A DNA stretch of 64,000 nt from Nectonema munidae (taxonomy: Eukaryota > Nematomorpha > Nectonematoida > Nectonematidae). The notes beneath the pieces were generated by a model. That model had not been told where the DNA came from. It saw only the letters and a list, made by a program, of their open reading frames with translations, and made no database searches. Position 1 is the stretch's first letter, and every line of letters begins with the position of its first letter. The translations under genes were made by a program, and so were the position numbers. The stretch is taken from contig JAUIRK010001025.1 of NCBI GenBank assembly GCA_030549495.1, positions 17,501 through 81,500 of the forward strand, in the 5' to 3' direction. This document shows positions 1-13,058 of the stretch, piece by piece.

Positions 1-334
1 GATTATCCAGGTTAGCGGATTAAACACGAGTGTTTAGGGTACTCCTTCAATAAAATTAGTTTCCTATTGCTGTGTCTTTTCAAGAAGGAATCATATTTCC
101 CTGAACTCACACAATTGAATATTTGTTTGCATTAGAGCAGTAAATAAAGCAAATCAGGAGAAAAGAATTATACAAAATTCATTTCTTTTTTCAACTTAAT
201 AATAATTAATCAATTTTAAATTTATTATATTTTTCTTCAATTATAACAGGTTTTGAGGATTCAACAAATTATTCGCAAGTAAATGCCATAAGGAAATGCT
301 TATTGACACACACTTTTATCCAATTGTGTGTCAT

Positions 335-421
335 CGCTTTTGATTGACGAATGGTCCTTTGCTTTTGATTGACGAATGGTCCTTTGCTTTTGATTGACGA
401 ATGGTCTTTCGCTTTTGATTC
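335..421. repeat. 25-bp tandem repeat, about 3.5 copies
   Basis: A 25-bp unit containing CTTTTGATTGACGAATGG is repeated head to tail at about 335, 360 and 385, with a partial fourth copy from 410. The copies differ by only one or two bases, so the array is recent or homogenised. It lies in non-coding DNA. Confidence 0.9.
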
Positions 422-836
422 GAACATTGGGTTTCAAAAATTAATCTTCGGTTTTTTTGAAAGATTTTTCATCTAACTTAAAGCAGACAACTTTTATTAT
501 GGTTAATAACGTTAACTCTTATTCTTCTCCTCTAATATTTAAGAATTTATAATGCTGAAATATAATTATTATTTGTGATCAATGAATTGATATGATTTTA
601 TTGATTATATAAATTAATCTAAATTATATTTCTAGATTGATTATTATTATTGTTTATTTACCCCATCATATAATTTGATCAAAAGTAAAAAAGTCAAATG
701 TAAAAAAAACGTAATTTTTACTAATTAAAATAAACTAACTAATTATAAATATTTAGCTAATTAAAAACAAACAAACAAATTAAATATAAAAATATTTATA
801 ACAAATAATAATTTAGTTACCACACATATAGTATTT

Positions 837-985
837 TTACTTTAAGTTCTTCCATTCTCACTTTAAGTAAGTCCTTTTTCATTTAAGTTTGTCGTTTCTC
901 TTATAAAGTTCGTCCATTATATTTAAAGTTGGTCCCTCTTCATTTTAAGTTTGTTCTTGTGTTTTTAAGTTCTTTTTTTCTTTTT
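837..985. repeat. Degenerate tandem repeat, about 21-bp unit
   Basis: Six to seven diverged units of roughly 20-22 bp, each carrying a TTTAAGT core followed by a T/C-rich spacer (for example CTTTAAGTTCTTCCATTCTC). The copies have drifted in sequence and length, so this looks like an old minisatellite. It is not coding. Confidence 0.65.
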
Positions 986-3068
986 AATTAATTTTTTTTC
1001 AGAAATTTATTGTTTTCTAAAAAGTCAAAAGGAATGTCAAAATTTGTTAGCATACTTATTTTTCATTGTTTTTTGTTTTTACAAACTATATTTCAGATAT
1101 AATCATGAATAACAAAAAAATGGCTTCAACTGGACCGCAATAAAAATAAAAATCTCGATTTGTAATTTTTTACTTTTGAATAAATTATATTTTTTTAATG
1201 GATACTTTTTTAATATTTTTTTGTTTTAATATTTTTTTTTTGTTTTAATAATATTTTTTTAATATTTTTTTAGTGGGAAAGAACATTTAAAAAGAGAATT
1301 ATTTTCTAGAAAAATAGCATTTAATAGCATGTATTATTATTATTATAAAATTTCTTATCCAAAGTACAAATTTTTTTTTTTACTTTTTATAATTTACTAA
1401 GAATACGCATATAATGATTAAAGATCTAAATTTCAAACAAAAACAAAAAATATTTAAAAGCAAAGAATTAACCTTTGGAATGATTCATTTGGAAAATTTT
1501 TGAAAAAAACACTTGGAAAAACTAAAAAAATTAAATGACATGGAAACTTTAGGTAAAAAAAAGGCATTTTAATTGAAAGACAAAAAAGACAAATTTAAAA
1601 TTAAAAAATAAGTACTAAACACGCTAACGAACAAAAAAATGCGACTATTTTTAGTGAAAAACAGTGGATTTGTATTAAAAAGAAGTTATAAACGCATACG
1701 CTCATATCTTTATAAAGTCGAATTAGTTGACTTTTTTGTGGTTAACCAGTTAAACTGTTAAAGTGAAGAAATCTCTTAAAATAAAAATGGTATATTTGAA
1801 TATGAACAGAGCATAGGATCTAACATGAAACTATTACCTAGGCTTATTATAGACCAGTCATTCATGGTTGAAGACAATACTTGGTAGTTGACTTTAAAGA
1901 ATTAAAAGGTAACTTTCTTTTCTAAAGTAACTTCAATTATTTTATCGCATTTTTAAAAAGGCAGTTAGATTAAATTTGTATTTTTTTTTTGAAAACCCAT
2001 TTCACTACCTCTTTTCTTTCCATTTTAGGAGTGGCTTTGAGACTAGGAATGGTAAGGAGGCTGCTATCTAAGGATGTTAGGTTAGAGAGTTAGGAAATTA
2101 AGTAAAAAGTTATAAGTAATAAGTGCTTATGAATTAACTTCAACAAGTTTAGATCCGCGTTGCTATCATACAACTGATTTAAAAAATTGGCGGTTGTAAT
2201 GTCACTAAAAAGAACAAGTCAAATTAGCTAAAATTTAAAATTTCAATCGGGAAAATGTAGGTGATATTTTTACAACCAAATACAACGACTGCAGATAGTT
2301 TAAATAAATCATTAAAAACATGTGCGATGTAACTTAATCATTATGATGTCTAATAAGTGATAAGTTTATTTTTTGCTATTAGGTGTGTGCGGGCCATTGT
2401 TACTTCGCAGGCGTTCTACACTTGGCAGGTGTGCCATATGTTGATATTTTGATTGAGTTTGGTACACACTTATTCAAACCCAATACAAAATGAAGCTATG
2501 ACTGGCAGCCAAAACATCACGAATTCAAGCGAATCAAGAGTTTTATTTCAAGTCCTAAAAACGTTGTGATTAAATGCCTACAACATAGCTAAAGCTCAGT
2601 ATGTTTATTCAAGGTCAGAAGTAGTGTTTAAAACGCGTTAAAATGCAATTTTAAGTGATTTTCAAAATAATGACTAAAAGCAAAAATCTATCCCAAAAAT
2701 GGTCATTCCAAATCAACAAACATTTCAATTTATTAATTTAATTTTAAAATAAAATTTATTAATTATTCTTAAATGATATTGAATAAAATAAAATAATTCA
2801 AATATATTAAAGTAATTTAAGTCACACACAACACACACAGCGGATTCTTAAACTCAGTGCATACTTACTTTAAGTATTTGTGTGTGTTATTTTTAGAATA
2901 TTTTTTCAAGGAATATGCCAAATATTATCCTAAATCACCACTGAAAAATCGTAGACTTCTTGAATTTTTGAAAGAACAATTTCGCGGTAAAGGAATAAAA
3001 TTAATTTTAGATTGAAGAATTAGATGCATCTATTTTGATTAGTTATCTTTTATTGATAGAAATATTAA

Positions 3069-3094
3069 CTATATATATATATATATTATATATA
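3069..3094. repeat. AT microsatellite
   Basis: Alternating A and T with one phase slip near the middle; a simple-sequence repeat in non-coding DNA. Confidence 0.9.
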
Positions 3095-3710
3095 GTAAAA
3101 TTAAATTTTAGTATTTATATAGTAGAATTACTAATGATTTTTCTAGTTGAACAGTCTTCTTTACACGATTCATGGCTATATTCTGCATTAAAACTGCTTT
3201 GATAAAGAATACATACTTAAACGATAACTTAAACACACGAGCTTAACGAGTTGAAGTTCTACTTCAGTTTTAGTAAAGCTTTAGTTTGTTTTTTGCAGTA
3301 ATTATTGCTTCGTTTTATTGGATAAAAGTAAAATTTGGTGCTAGATATATTCTTTCTATTTCTAGATAGAAGAAGAAAAATAGAGAAGAAATTTTAAAAA
3401 GAACACATTTATTCAACTCGACTTTAAAAGGATGTTCAAATTTTCGATCTTTGCGGTTCCTTGAAGAATTTACAAGAGGAGTGAGGAGAAGTTTTGGGAA
3501 TTTAAAAAGAAAATGCCTTTGTAAAGTCAAGTTTTTAACAAATAAATGTGTTCTTTTTAAAATTTGTTCTCTAATTTCCTTCCTTTATGAGCCGATTTCG
3601 CCATACCAATCCTATTTTTAGGTATAATTTATGGTGATCCTGTTAAGAAGATTTTGGGAATTAATTACATCTTTATACTTTTTGCCAATATTCTACACTA
3701 TAGTTGTTCT

Positions 3711-4165
3711 CAACTTTTTTTACTCCTAGGAACCCCTTTGATCATTTGGCAGAATCCAATTCCTCCTCCCCCCTCCCCCTAACATTCTCCCTTTGAAAAA
3801 TGAGCAGACTCAGAATTTGCATTTGAAATTTATTTTATCAAAGTTTACTTTCAAAATAATCATAATATAAAACGGAAAATCTTCAAATTTCTTCCTTATC
3901 AGTGTTCTGTCAAGACCACTGGAGCTAACCATAATACATATACCTTTACATGTAGTATTTTTATAGTGTAATTAATTATACACGTTTAATAACAAATAAA
4001 AATCGTTCTTGATTCTTATATTTAAAATAAAATATTGATAGTTTTACCTTTTTTGATCACCTCAGTTAGAGTCTGACGATTTGTAGTTTTGAATTTTTCT
4101 TTCTCCTATAAACTGTTAAATTCCCCAAAGGTGGAATTTCTCCTAGGTATAGAGTTATTGAACTA
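3711..4165. mobile_element. Possible hAT-like non-autonomous remnant
   Basis: The left edge reads GTTCTCAACTTTTTTTACTC followed by AGGAACCCC, the usual style of hAT-derived ends (generic form: CAGTGGTTCTCAACC, then AGGAACCCC). A partly matching inverted segment around 4125-4165 has a comparable CCTAGGAGAAATTCCACC core on the minus strand. The ends are diverged and I found no target-site duplication, so the call is tentative. Confidence 0.3.
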
Positions 4166-5753
4166 AGAGGTGTCATAACTGATGATGACAGCATTGCTGT
4201 CCATCATTCATAATTACATATTGCCAAACAAAATAAAGATGAGAATGTACATTCAGATATTCTTTCCCATGTCTTCTAGCGATGCAAATGTGAGTTAATA
4301 ACAACATATCGTTCATAAAATTGTTCTCAATCATTTAAATAAATCAATGATTTTGGATAATGAGGGTTGTTAGGTTTCTTATTCTGTGTATAATATTTAA
4401 TTAATAATGATTAATCAATAATAAAATCACACCGCTTTTATTCAAATATAGTTGCGGAGGAGCAAGAAAAGTGATTAATTTGGTGCGTGGTTAATAAATT
4501 TAATATTCTCTAGTAAGTTTTGATGATAAATAACTCGTCGAAGAAGTGTTCTTCGCCTTGGGGAAATAGAATTTCCTCAGAATATCATTTGGTTGAAATG
4601 GCATACACATCTTTTGTACGAAGAGGTAAGAAATCTAGACTTGAAAGGAATTTTAAGTCCACGTTTTAATTAAAAAAAATTTAAGATATCTCAAGCAATT
4701 CAGACAAAGTGAAACTCATCTTTAGAAATTATAATGTATATAACGCGTTTGCTTAGGTAGATATATGTATATATATATAGGCATTGAATGGGTAATACTA
4801 TTGTGGAGCAAAGTGTTGAGAGAAATAGATAAATGAATAATTCATAGTTATTTAAAAGCCCCCTATATATTTATTTTCATATATGTATAATGTATATGTA
4901 ATGTATATATATATATTCGCCATAGAGCATTGCCTAGGGAAATTTTGTTAATTTAAAATTATTTGACTGTTAAAAAATCAAGATCATGTAAGTAAGAGTA
5001 ACTCATTCTAACTCGCTACAATGAAATAAATGGGGATGGGGGTACCCACAATTTCAATCCCAATAATGTGTTAGCACACATAGCGAAATAAATTAAAGAT
5101 TGATGCCGTTAAAATTTTTATAAAAAAACATTCTTCACACTTCGCAAAAAATTGGAATTTTGATAGGATCTCGGAAAATTTGAGTCTTTAGCAGTTTATT
5201 AAGCATCTCCTATCACGGAAAAAGTTGTTGCGTAACATTATTTTTTGGAGAGTAGGCATTCTTAAAATTTTATATAAACCATCTTTGAAACTTCTCGTAA
5301 AATTTTGTCTTTACCATTTTTACTTTAAAATCACTACTTTTTTCACACTTTAAATACTTGAAGTAATCGAGAATAACTTTATTCTGCGCTTTATTCCCTT
5401 TTTCGTTATTAATGCTCAAGTTTACTTCATTTTAAGATCGTCTTTTATACTTTAAGTACGCCAAATTTTCTTATAAATTCTAAAAATAATTCTAAAAATG
5501 TTGCCAAATATGAAATTTGTATCATGAAAGAGGCGATACTTATGATGGTGAATTATTATGGAATAGCAAATGAAAATATAAACAAATTTTCTAAACAAAT
5601 TAGAAAAAATCAAATTGTATTTATAGAGGGTAAATTTTAGATTTATCAGCATCTATTTTCTATAAATCTTAAAAATCTTTTGATGTCTTTTCCGATTTTA
5701 ATTCATTTGAAGTTGGATACTCGTCTGTTATCATTTTCAATTCATTTGTTTGG

Positions 5754-5892
5754 GGACGTGAGTATCGTTGGTTAATTAAGGCCTTCGATTAATAAAGGTC
5801 TTGGGTTCGAATCCCCATCCAGCCTCCTTTTCTCATAGTTTGATTCAAGCTTCTTCTTCTTCTTGATGAAAACACCCCACCGTACCTTTAAC
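5754..5892 (+). mobile_element. tRNA-derived SINE, copy 1
   Basis: Member of a family seen at least six times here. It has a diverged tRNA-like head with a B-box-like GGTTCGAATCC at 5804-5814, then the family body (CTCATAGTTTGATTCAAGC) and the tail motif GATGAAAACA through GTACCTTTA. The stretch normally reading GCGGCGCAATTGTGCC is replaced by a CTT-rich run. SINEs are transcribed by RNA polymerase III and copied by a LINE-encoded enzyme. Confidence 0.75.
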
Positions 5893-8060
5893 CATTTATC
5901 TATCTTGAATGCGTGTTTTTTCTTTACCCAAGACTAATCAAAATATACTTGATTTCGAATGAAACATATAAGCTTTACAATTGGAGGCATTTGATCATTT
6001 ATTTTCATTTATTTCTTTCATTCATTAAAAAATTGCCTTTAAAAAGTAATCAGCAATTTAATTGAAAGAAAAGCAATATGAAATGAATTAATTACGGAAA
6101 AGGAGCAATCAGAAGGATCTAAAATTAAAGAGGATAAATTTAAAGTTTTTATTCTAAATTTGTTCCATCTCTTCATTGGTTGATTGAAGATACACAACAC
6201 ATGCTTAGAGGAAAAAATTTTGCGCTTATTTTTTATCCCTATACTTTTATGATCAAATGAACGACACGTTTGCTACAAGTTATTCTTCTATATAAATTCC
6301 CATCATAGCATCGCATTTACTATGATGTTCTTAGTTCCGCATTGATACGATAAAATGCAGGCTACATTGAGTAATTTGAGAAAAAAATGACCTTTACTCG
6401 TTTGATCTCAGAAAAAGAAGAGGACGATAAATAATAATTTGATATAAAACTACCTCAAAAACAAGAAATCACTGATGATGAGAACTAATGGATTAAAAAT
6501 TGAGAAATATTTTATATACATATGGTGGACTAAAACTATAACTAATAAAGTGTATTCAGGGTCTTTTTTAGGGCTTTTTGTTAATGTGGGGTTGGGAGGT
6601 GTAAGGGTGAATGCAAAGGGGAAGGAGGGGGTGAGGACGATATTGAGGGGATGTATGTAGACGAAGCTGGGGGGGGGGGGGTGGGGGGGGCGGGGGTCTT
6701 CTACGTCTTCAACTAGTAATTTGGTATATGAGTCTATTTTATTAAAAGTATTTTTCAATTAAAAAATTTAGAGATAGGCTCTGTTTTTACCTATTTTTTC
6801 TTTTTAGCTAGGATGATAGCAATACTCTCTACTGAAGGGGACAGCTGTAAACCTAGGCTTTTGCTAGATTTGAACTCATTACATACAAAGTTAGGCTACT
6901 AGTCAACGTATAACTTTTTCTGTGCATGTTTAGCTGCAAATTTTAGTTGAGATTCAATTTTGAAACAATAACATCCTAAACTCAAATATTTGTCAAATAT
7001 TGGATATTTGTTTACAAAGAGTTCACATGCTTCACATAATTACAGTAACAAAAATCAATATTTTTGAAATTCGGTAAAATTATTGATTACTAAATTAATT
7101 GATCTATCAACAATCAATTTACCATTGTTCACAATGAATCAATTGCAGTAATTAATTTTTTAAAATCTATGTAAATAATAAATTTGCTTACATTATTTTA
7201 TGCCTTATTTGTAAGTAAACCTTTGTAGATTAAGATAATTTTAGGTAATGGCAAATTTTAAGCAAAATTTCAATCACATATAGTAATAATATACATCACT
7301 TTCTTCAAGATGAATAAATTATATTCCAAAAAAGTAATGATTTTATGCATGTCAAAAAATGTCTAATATTTTTAACTTGTATGAAAATATAATAACAAAG
7401 ACTTCTCCATTTGATATATTTATTTATTGTATAGATGAATCAAAGCTTTGATAGAACAATATCTTTTAGTTGAATTGGATCATTAAAAGCACACATGCTG
7501 GTAACAAGTCAATGCTTGTTATCAAACATAATCTCACTTTTGTTGTAGTCGAATCTTCTAAAATTTCTTAATTTTAAAATACCCCCAACAGGGCTTGTGA
7601 AAAAGAATCAGGAATCTACCAATCAAATCACTTAATTTTAATTGCAATCTTAAAAAAATCCATTTTCTCTTTAACTATATTAAAACTATACTCCTTATTA
7701 TCAAAAACATGTGACAAAAATGAACAGAGAATTTAAACATTAAACTTAATTAAACAAATATAATGTTTCTAAAAAAGAGTTTTAAATTCAGTTAATGTTT
7801 TACTATTAAATTTAAAAATCGGAAATATAAAACACATGTTTGAGATCATTAAAAAAAGTTTGTAGTGTTGTTAGTGAAGATCAATTATTATTATTTTTAA
7901 TTGAGTTATGTCTTTAAAATATATAAGATTTTAAAAGGATGCATTTTTATTACTCACAAATTTATTTTGCATGAAATGTACAAGTAAAAGTTTTGTATTT
8001 ATTTTCAAGTGTTTTCATCGTAACTTTACAAAAGTCAGTTGAAAAAATTAAATTTTCTCT
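5893..8060. other. AT-rich non-coding region
   Basis: No gene recognised. Two overlapping open frames on opposite strands near 6450-6760 come mainly from G-rich low-complexity sequence. The rest is AT-rich DNA without visible structure, apart from the G tract listed separately. Confidence 0.6.
6669..6696. repeat. G-rich homopolymer tract
   Basis: Thirteen G, a T, eight G, a C and five G. It could form a G-quadruplex on the + strand. It ends a G-rich stretch from about 6580. Several similar G or C runs in this window sit inside decayed transposon ends, so this may be one too. Confidence 0.9.
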
Positions 8061-8163
8061 TTTGCCGCTTGTATCAAACTATAAGGAAAGCACTCTTAAC
8101 GGGGGATCGAACCCAAGACCTTGAGTTATCGAATCCATCATCTAACCAGCTCTACTCACGCCC
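8061..8163 (-). mobile_element. tRNA-derived SINE, copy 2
   Basis: On the minus strand it starts GGGCGTGAGTAGAGCTGG, then CAAGGTCTTGGGTTCGATCC (B box complement at 8103-8113), the body with TATAGTTTGATACAAGCGGC, and stops before the usual GCGCAATTGTGCC tail. It is therefore 3'-truncated relative to copies at 10.4 and 19.2 kb. Confidence 0.8.
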
Positions 8164-10244
8164 TTTTACGACCATTAAAATAAGTAGCATATATTGTTTT
8201 ATCTAAAAAAAGTTATAATTTGAAACTTCTATGAAAAATTTGATTTTCATCTCAGAACTTCTTTGCATTTTTTTGAAGCATCAAAGAGAGAGGGATTTTT
8301 TTAAAAACCAATTTTATTGTTTTCAATTAAAAATAAAGTTATAAGAATTTCTTTATTCCTTTTATGAATTAAAATTTTTTATAATTAATTTAACTTTTGA
8401 ATTTTTTTTAAATAAAATAAAAAATTGTATTTTTATATACAGTGTAAAGCGCTTAAAATATAATCGCGTTGGGACACATAGCTATGATAATAATAATAAT
8501 AAGAGACTGATATAAAATAACGATTTTGTATTGTTGAATCAGTGATTTATATCCAATATTTGGTTTTCACGTGTCAAGAATTGAAACTCTCTTTGCAACG
8601 GCATTTATTTCATTTTTATTATTCTCTAGTTCAGCTATAACTAATGCAGAAATTTGTGTACGGTATTAAGCTACGGGACATTGATTCCGCCTTGTTAGAA
8701 GGCAGAAATACTAATTTAATATTTTCAATGTCAAATCAAGATTTGGGTATCCGGGCGAATTGTCAGTTGTCTACTAACAAAATGATTTAAAAATAAGAAA
8801 AAGCTATAATCTTGCGTAGTACGTAAACGCTCAGTCACTTATACACTCATACACATGGGGTTGACAATGTTACTCATCCAGTAAAAAAGCCGGGTTTTTT
8901 AAAAAAATTTCATACCTTAGAAGCTCCAAAATAAATATTTTATCAGTTTTTGCGGCTCCTTTTTTAATTGATAACAAAATATGGATTTATAATTTTTTGA
9001 TAGCACACAGTTGCGCATATTTTTTTAATTGCACTTTTAAGCTTTTATCAGTCCCCTGTACAATTGCAGATCTCGAGACATCATTTTCAATATTTTCGCA
9101 TATTTGGAGCACCTAGAGAAATCGAACCTAAAGAAAAATTGTTTTCTTGTGCAAACTCCCACATATTAATGTTGATACGAAAATAGCGCCACCGGCATTG
9201 AAGCTGTGACAGAATGTTTGACAAAAAGCATGCCCGTGGCATTATTAGAACATCTTATTTATCAATCAAATGTGATCACAATTAAAGGTTTTAACGAGTT
9301 GCTTGATTATTGTTTTTTTAAACTTATAGAAAAAATTTGGGGGTAACAGGAAATCTCTCTTGGGCTTGGGCTTGACCAATCGGTGCTTCTGAATAAATCA
9401 TAAAATTATTTTTAAATTTCACTAAAGAAATTGGAAGTTTTAATTTGCCATATGAAGTTTAATCGTTTTGACCTAAGCGGCGTCCACTACTAAATCAAAA
9501 TTTGGGCGCAGCCCCATTTTGGAAAATTGGATGTTTAAATATCAAATGCTAATTAAAAAAAACTCAAAATGAAGTAGTTTCTAAAATGATTTATTTGACT
9601 TATAATAAATCAGTAGCACAAGGGACGCAGCGTGTGTTGTATCGAGTGGATGAGAGAGAGAGAGCCACGCAATCAGAACATTTTTTGGCGTAATCGAATC
9701 AAGTGAAATTAGAAAGCTGGAAGCGTGAGTAGAGAAATGATCTCTGAAATTTGAAACTCTCCTTGATATGGGAGTCTTTGAATGTCACGTTTATTCGATT
9801 ATGGCATTTTCGCAGCTCTCTTCTCTTTCTTATTCAACTGCCTCAGCTTTGTGTGAAATGAGTCTGCTAAGCCAGTGCTTATTTCATCAAAAGACAATTA
9901 AGTGCATAGTGGATAGAGTGAGGGAGATGGATTTAAGCCGAGCCACACTACTACTCCTATTCTTCTATTGATCTCAAACGAATCAATACACTGTTTTTTT
10001 ACAATCGATCAAAAGAGAGATCATAAATGAATTTTTCTAGTTTTAAATTTCATTAAAAGATGGCATAGAGTATAATTGTATCTGTAATTGGAAGTATTTC
10101 AGATTAGTTTTTTTTGGAAAAAGTGAACAACGCAAATAAGCACATACGCAATAGGCATCCTTGCAATGCACACACACACACATTTATGTCATATAAACAT
10201 AAATTAATTATAATAAGCGCGATTCAATAGGAAGCAGGAGGGGT
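8164..10244. other. Non-coding region, nothing recognised
   Basis: No protein motif found in any frame. Small simple repeats are present (ATA near 8485, GA near 9650, CA near 10165). The segment 9600-9970 is slightly less AT-rich and holds a 67-codon open frame with no known motif; it could be regulatory or an untranslated exon, but nothing specific supports this. Confidence 0.5.
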
Positions 10245-10815
10245 TTGGCCAGGAACGGATTAGGGGAACGCGGGGCCTGGGGCTGTAGTTTGTCGTGGGT
10301 GTATGTGATTTATAGAAACTATTATCCCCCTCCCCCTATGTATAGATCCTGTCTAAGGTAAAGGTACCATGGGCTGTTTTCATCGAGAAGGCACAATTGC
10401 GCCGCTTGTATTGAACTATGAGGTAAGCAGGCTTGATGCGGGATCGAACCCAAGACCTTGAATTATCGAATCCAGCATCCAACCAACCCTACTCACGCCC
10501 ACTCTAAGAAAAGGTTATTTTATAAAACACTGTATACTTTACAAGTATTAATTATTACGTATGTTGTTTAAGGAAAAAACGAAAAAACGCGTAATAAAAA
10601 GGTCATTCGTTTATTTAATGTAGAAAATTTAATACAAAAAATTTACAAATCCACATGGATTTCCACTAAAGCAATTACTTGCGAGTCACAAATGAACTTT
10701 TCTAGCTTTACTTTTTGCTTATGCATTTTTTTCAATAACTGGGGCCTATTTTTTCAGTAAAGGCCGTGGACCTGGGGCAGCATCCCTAATAGCCTCTATG
10801 TAAATCTGGCCTTGG
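10245..10815. mobile_element. MITE-like element with long imperfect inverted ends
   Basis: The left end reads TTGGCCAGGAACGGATTAGG and continues to a GGGGCCTGGGGC block. The right end, read on the minus strand, gives CAAGGCCAGATTTAC, then TATTAGGGATGC and GCCCCAGG. The two make an imperfect terminal inverted repeat of about 45 bp. The interior has no open frame and holds an inserted SINE (10354-10500), so the element is older than that insertion. The superfamily cannot be set because no clear target-site duplication is visible. Confidence 0.55.
10354..10500 (-). mobile_element. tRNA-derived SINE, copy 3 (nested)
   Basis: The most complete copy. On the minus strand it runs from GGGCGTGAGTAGGGTTGGTT (A-box region) through GGGTTCGATCCCGCATCAAG (B box), CTCATAGTTCAATACAAGCG, GCGCAATTGTGCCTTCTCG and ATGAAAACAGCCCATGGTAC to CTTTACCTTA. 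It is inserted in the MITE-like element 10245-10815. Confidence 0.85.
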
Positions 10816-11306
10816 ATTTGGCTTCCATTTTTTATATTCAATATATAGGAAATTTTATATTTAAATTTTAAAATTTAGTTAAAATTTGTAAATACTGAAT
10901 TCAACTCTGCTCTATGCCACTTTGCTTCATAACACTTTTAAAGGTGTTTTCTGAAGTTGAGGTAAAATACACCTTGGTAGCCGAAATTATAATATGTGTT
11001 CCAGTAATTTCATTATAATACGGGCATTTATAACACGCTTCGTGGCTTGAACCCCGCTATTTCGCTTATAAAGGATCTACTGTGCTTAGGGTGATTGATT
11101 ACTAAATTTTTTTTTATAAAATAAAATAGCAAAACCTTTTACATTAGTGGAACAATTGTTTCTAGATATCATTAGTAAAATCAAATTTAAAAAATTTTTA
11201 AAAAACTTCCCACTATTTTATATTTATAAATACATGTTTTTTCAAAAAAAATAAATTATAAAATTTTTAAAATTGCATTTAATTTTTTACGTTCAAGACT
11301 TAAAAA

Positions 11307-13058
11307 ATGTCTTCCAAAAATTCTAACAACAGCGTAAAAGCTAATCTTTCTATTTGGAAAAAAAATTTACCTTCCTCATCCAAGCCAAAACAGAAGGATT
11401 CAATTTGTTAAAAAATTTCAAATCTTACACGGATGCCGATAAATTTTCAAATTCTTGGAAACTTCCCTTTTTTGTTCAACACCAAAAAACTACGACAAGA
11501 TAGAGTAAAAACTATGAATGATGATATAGAAATGTTTTGGAAAGAAACTTTAAATTTGCCACCTCTTTCTAGTGCACTAATCAGAAAGAAACTTTATCGT
11601 TTAATCGATTTAAATGACAAAAACAAAAAAAGCCCATAAAATTTTGCTACCATACTTTCTCAGTTGTTTGATATCACTAATAAAAAAGGTGAATGGAAAA
11701 GCACAGAGGATAAAAACTCTACCAGAAGCAGATTCAGAGTGGAGGTAAAGTTGGTTATTTTACTATCAAACAAGCTCCTTTAAAATCAATGCATCCAAGA
11801 TAACGCATTTGTGTTCTAACTAAATCAAGTTCTTCGAGTCGTTATCCACACATGACAGTATCCCTGAATCTGACTCCAACTCTAGTATTGAGTTTTAACC
11901 GAAGCGCTACTCGCCTTTCTGTTCTTCTTCTTCTGAAGACAAATTAAATTACAAAAGAGCAGGAACTTTAACAGCAAGTTTACTGGTACGCAAGAAATAT
12001 CAACACACAAAGCGCATGACGTTCTCGAAACAATTTTTAAACAGGGTTATAATGTCCCAGTTCCATGTCAATCAGGTATATGAGAGGAGGCAAAAAAATG
12101 AAAATAAAATTTTTTGAAAAATTACAAGTCGATAATCATTATTGTCTTCAATTTGATGGTAAACGGTTACGGGAAGAATATCAAGTGGTTTTGCTAAAAA
12201 ATACCATGACTGAAATAAAACTTGGTGTTTTAAAATGCCCAAATGTTACTTCACAAAGAACTACATAATCTGATCGACGAATACAATGCTTGGAAAAATA
12301 TTTGCATGATAATCTGGGACACATCAGCCGTAAATTCTGGTTGTTTTCAGGGTATTGTTAAATTGATCCAGGATGATGTCATAAGCAAAGGCTTTCAGAA
12401 GCCCCAGTACATCGGCTGTCAACATCACGTACTTGATCTGCTTCTAAAACACGTAATGGATTTTCTCATTCCGAAAGAAAGCACGAGCCCAGAACATAAC
12501 AGCTCTTTTATTGACGAAATATGGAAGAACTACAATTCTCTTAGAGCCAACTCCCAGGTTCTTTCAATAGATGATGTTAACGCAGGCGCGAACCCTGGAT
12601 GGCCGGACGACTTCAAGTTTTTGTATAAACTATGCCAGGCATATCGCCGCTACAAAACAACTTTAAAGTGGCCCAAAATATACTGGAAGAAACTCCCGAA
12701 TATACATTATGGAAGATGGAATTCGGGTGCAATATACGCTCTTATAGCATTTTTCCTTTTGCCCGATTGGCGTATCATCCTCGAAACAGCATGCGAGTTC
12801 ATCTCTTATGAGTGGGCTGACGCTTGGTTTCATACGCAAAACTACAACGGAAGCATCTTTAACGAATTGTTAACTCCACTAAACAATACAAAGTGCAAGA
12901 AGGCAATAAATTGCTTAAAGACACTGGAAAGTTGAAAAATCGATAATTGATATTCCAAGATCCAACCAAAATACTGAACGTGCGGCAAAACTTATGGAGG
13001 AATTACATCGGGGCTCAAAAAATTTTGAATTTTTGAACCTAAAGTTTATAGGAAAAAA
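11307..13058 (+). pseudogene. Broken transposase-like gene of an unclassified repeat family
   Basis: A decayed gene readable over 1.75 kb. It begins MSSKNSNNSVKANLSIW at 11307. Successive blocks then follow in changing frames: NFKSYTDADKFSNSWKLPF, an open block at 11433-11639 ending in LPPLSSALIRKKLYRL, SGGKVGYFTIKQAPLKSMHP near 11740, then HYCLQFDGKR with EEYQVVLLKN (about 12130-12210). The longest block, 12243-12935, carries WDTSAVNSG, PQYIGCQHHVLDLLLKHV, GWPDDFKFLYKLCQAYRRY and HYGRWNSGAIYALIAFFLLP. The tail DIPRSNQNTERAAKLMEELH is in another frame after 12935. I recall this domain order from uncharacterised, multi-copy proteins of arthropods and cnidarians that behave like transposon proteins, possibly hAT-related; I cannot confirm the class. 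At least four frameshifts and several stops show it is dead. No terminal repeats were identified. Confidence 0.75.

Larger units (their letters stand above)
1..5753. other. AT-rich non-coding region
   Basis: Very AT-rich DNA with long A and T runs. The short open frames here have no recognisable protein motif and read as chance. Apart from the tandem repeats and the possible hAT-like remnant listed separately, I see only TA-rich stretches around 4765-4780 and 4860-4915. A loose echo of the TTTAAGT-type repeat of 837-985 appears at about 5330-5460. Confidence 0.6.

Noticed and set aside
5754-5892. tRNA gene suggested by B-box-like GGTTCGA motifs here and in the similar copies
   Set aside because: No cloverleaf with paired acceptor stem can be drawn, and the motif recurs with a shared non-tRNA tail, so these are SINEs.
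11020-11090. pogo-like end on the minus strand (CAGTAGATCCTTTATAAGCG)
   Set aside because: No partner end and no transposase; it remains a resemblance only.
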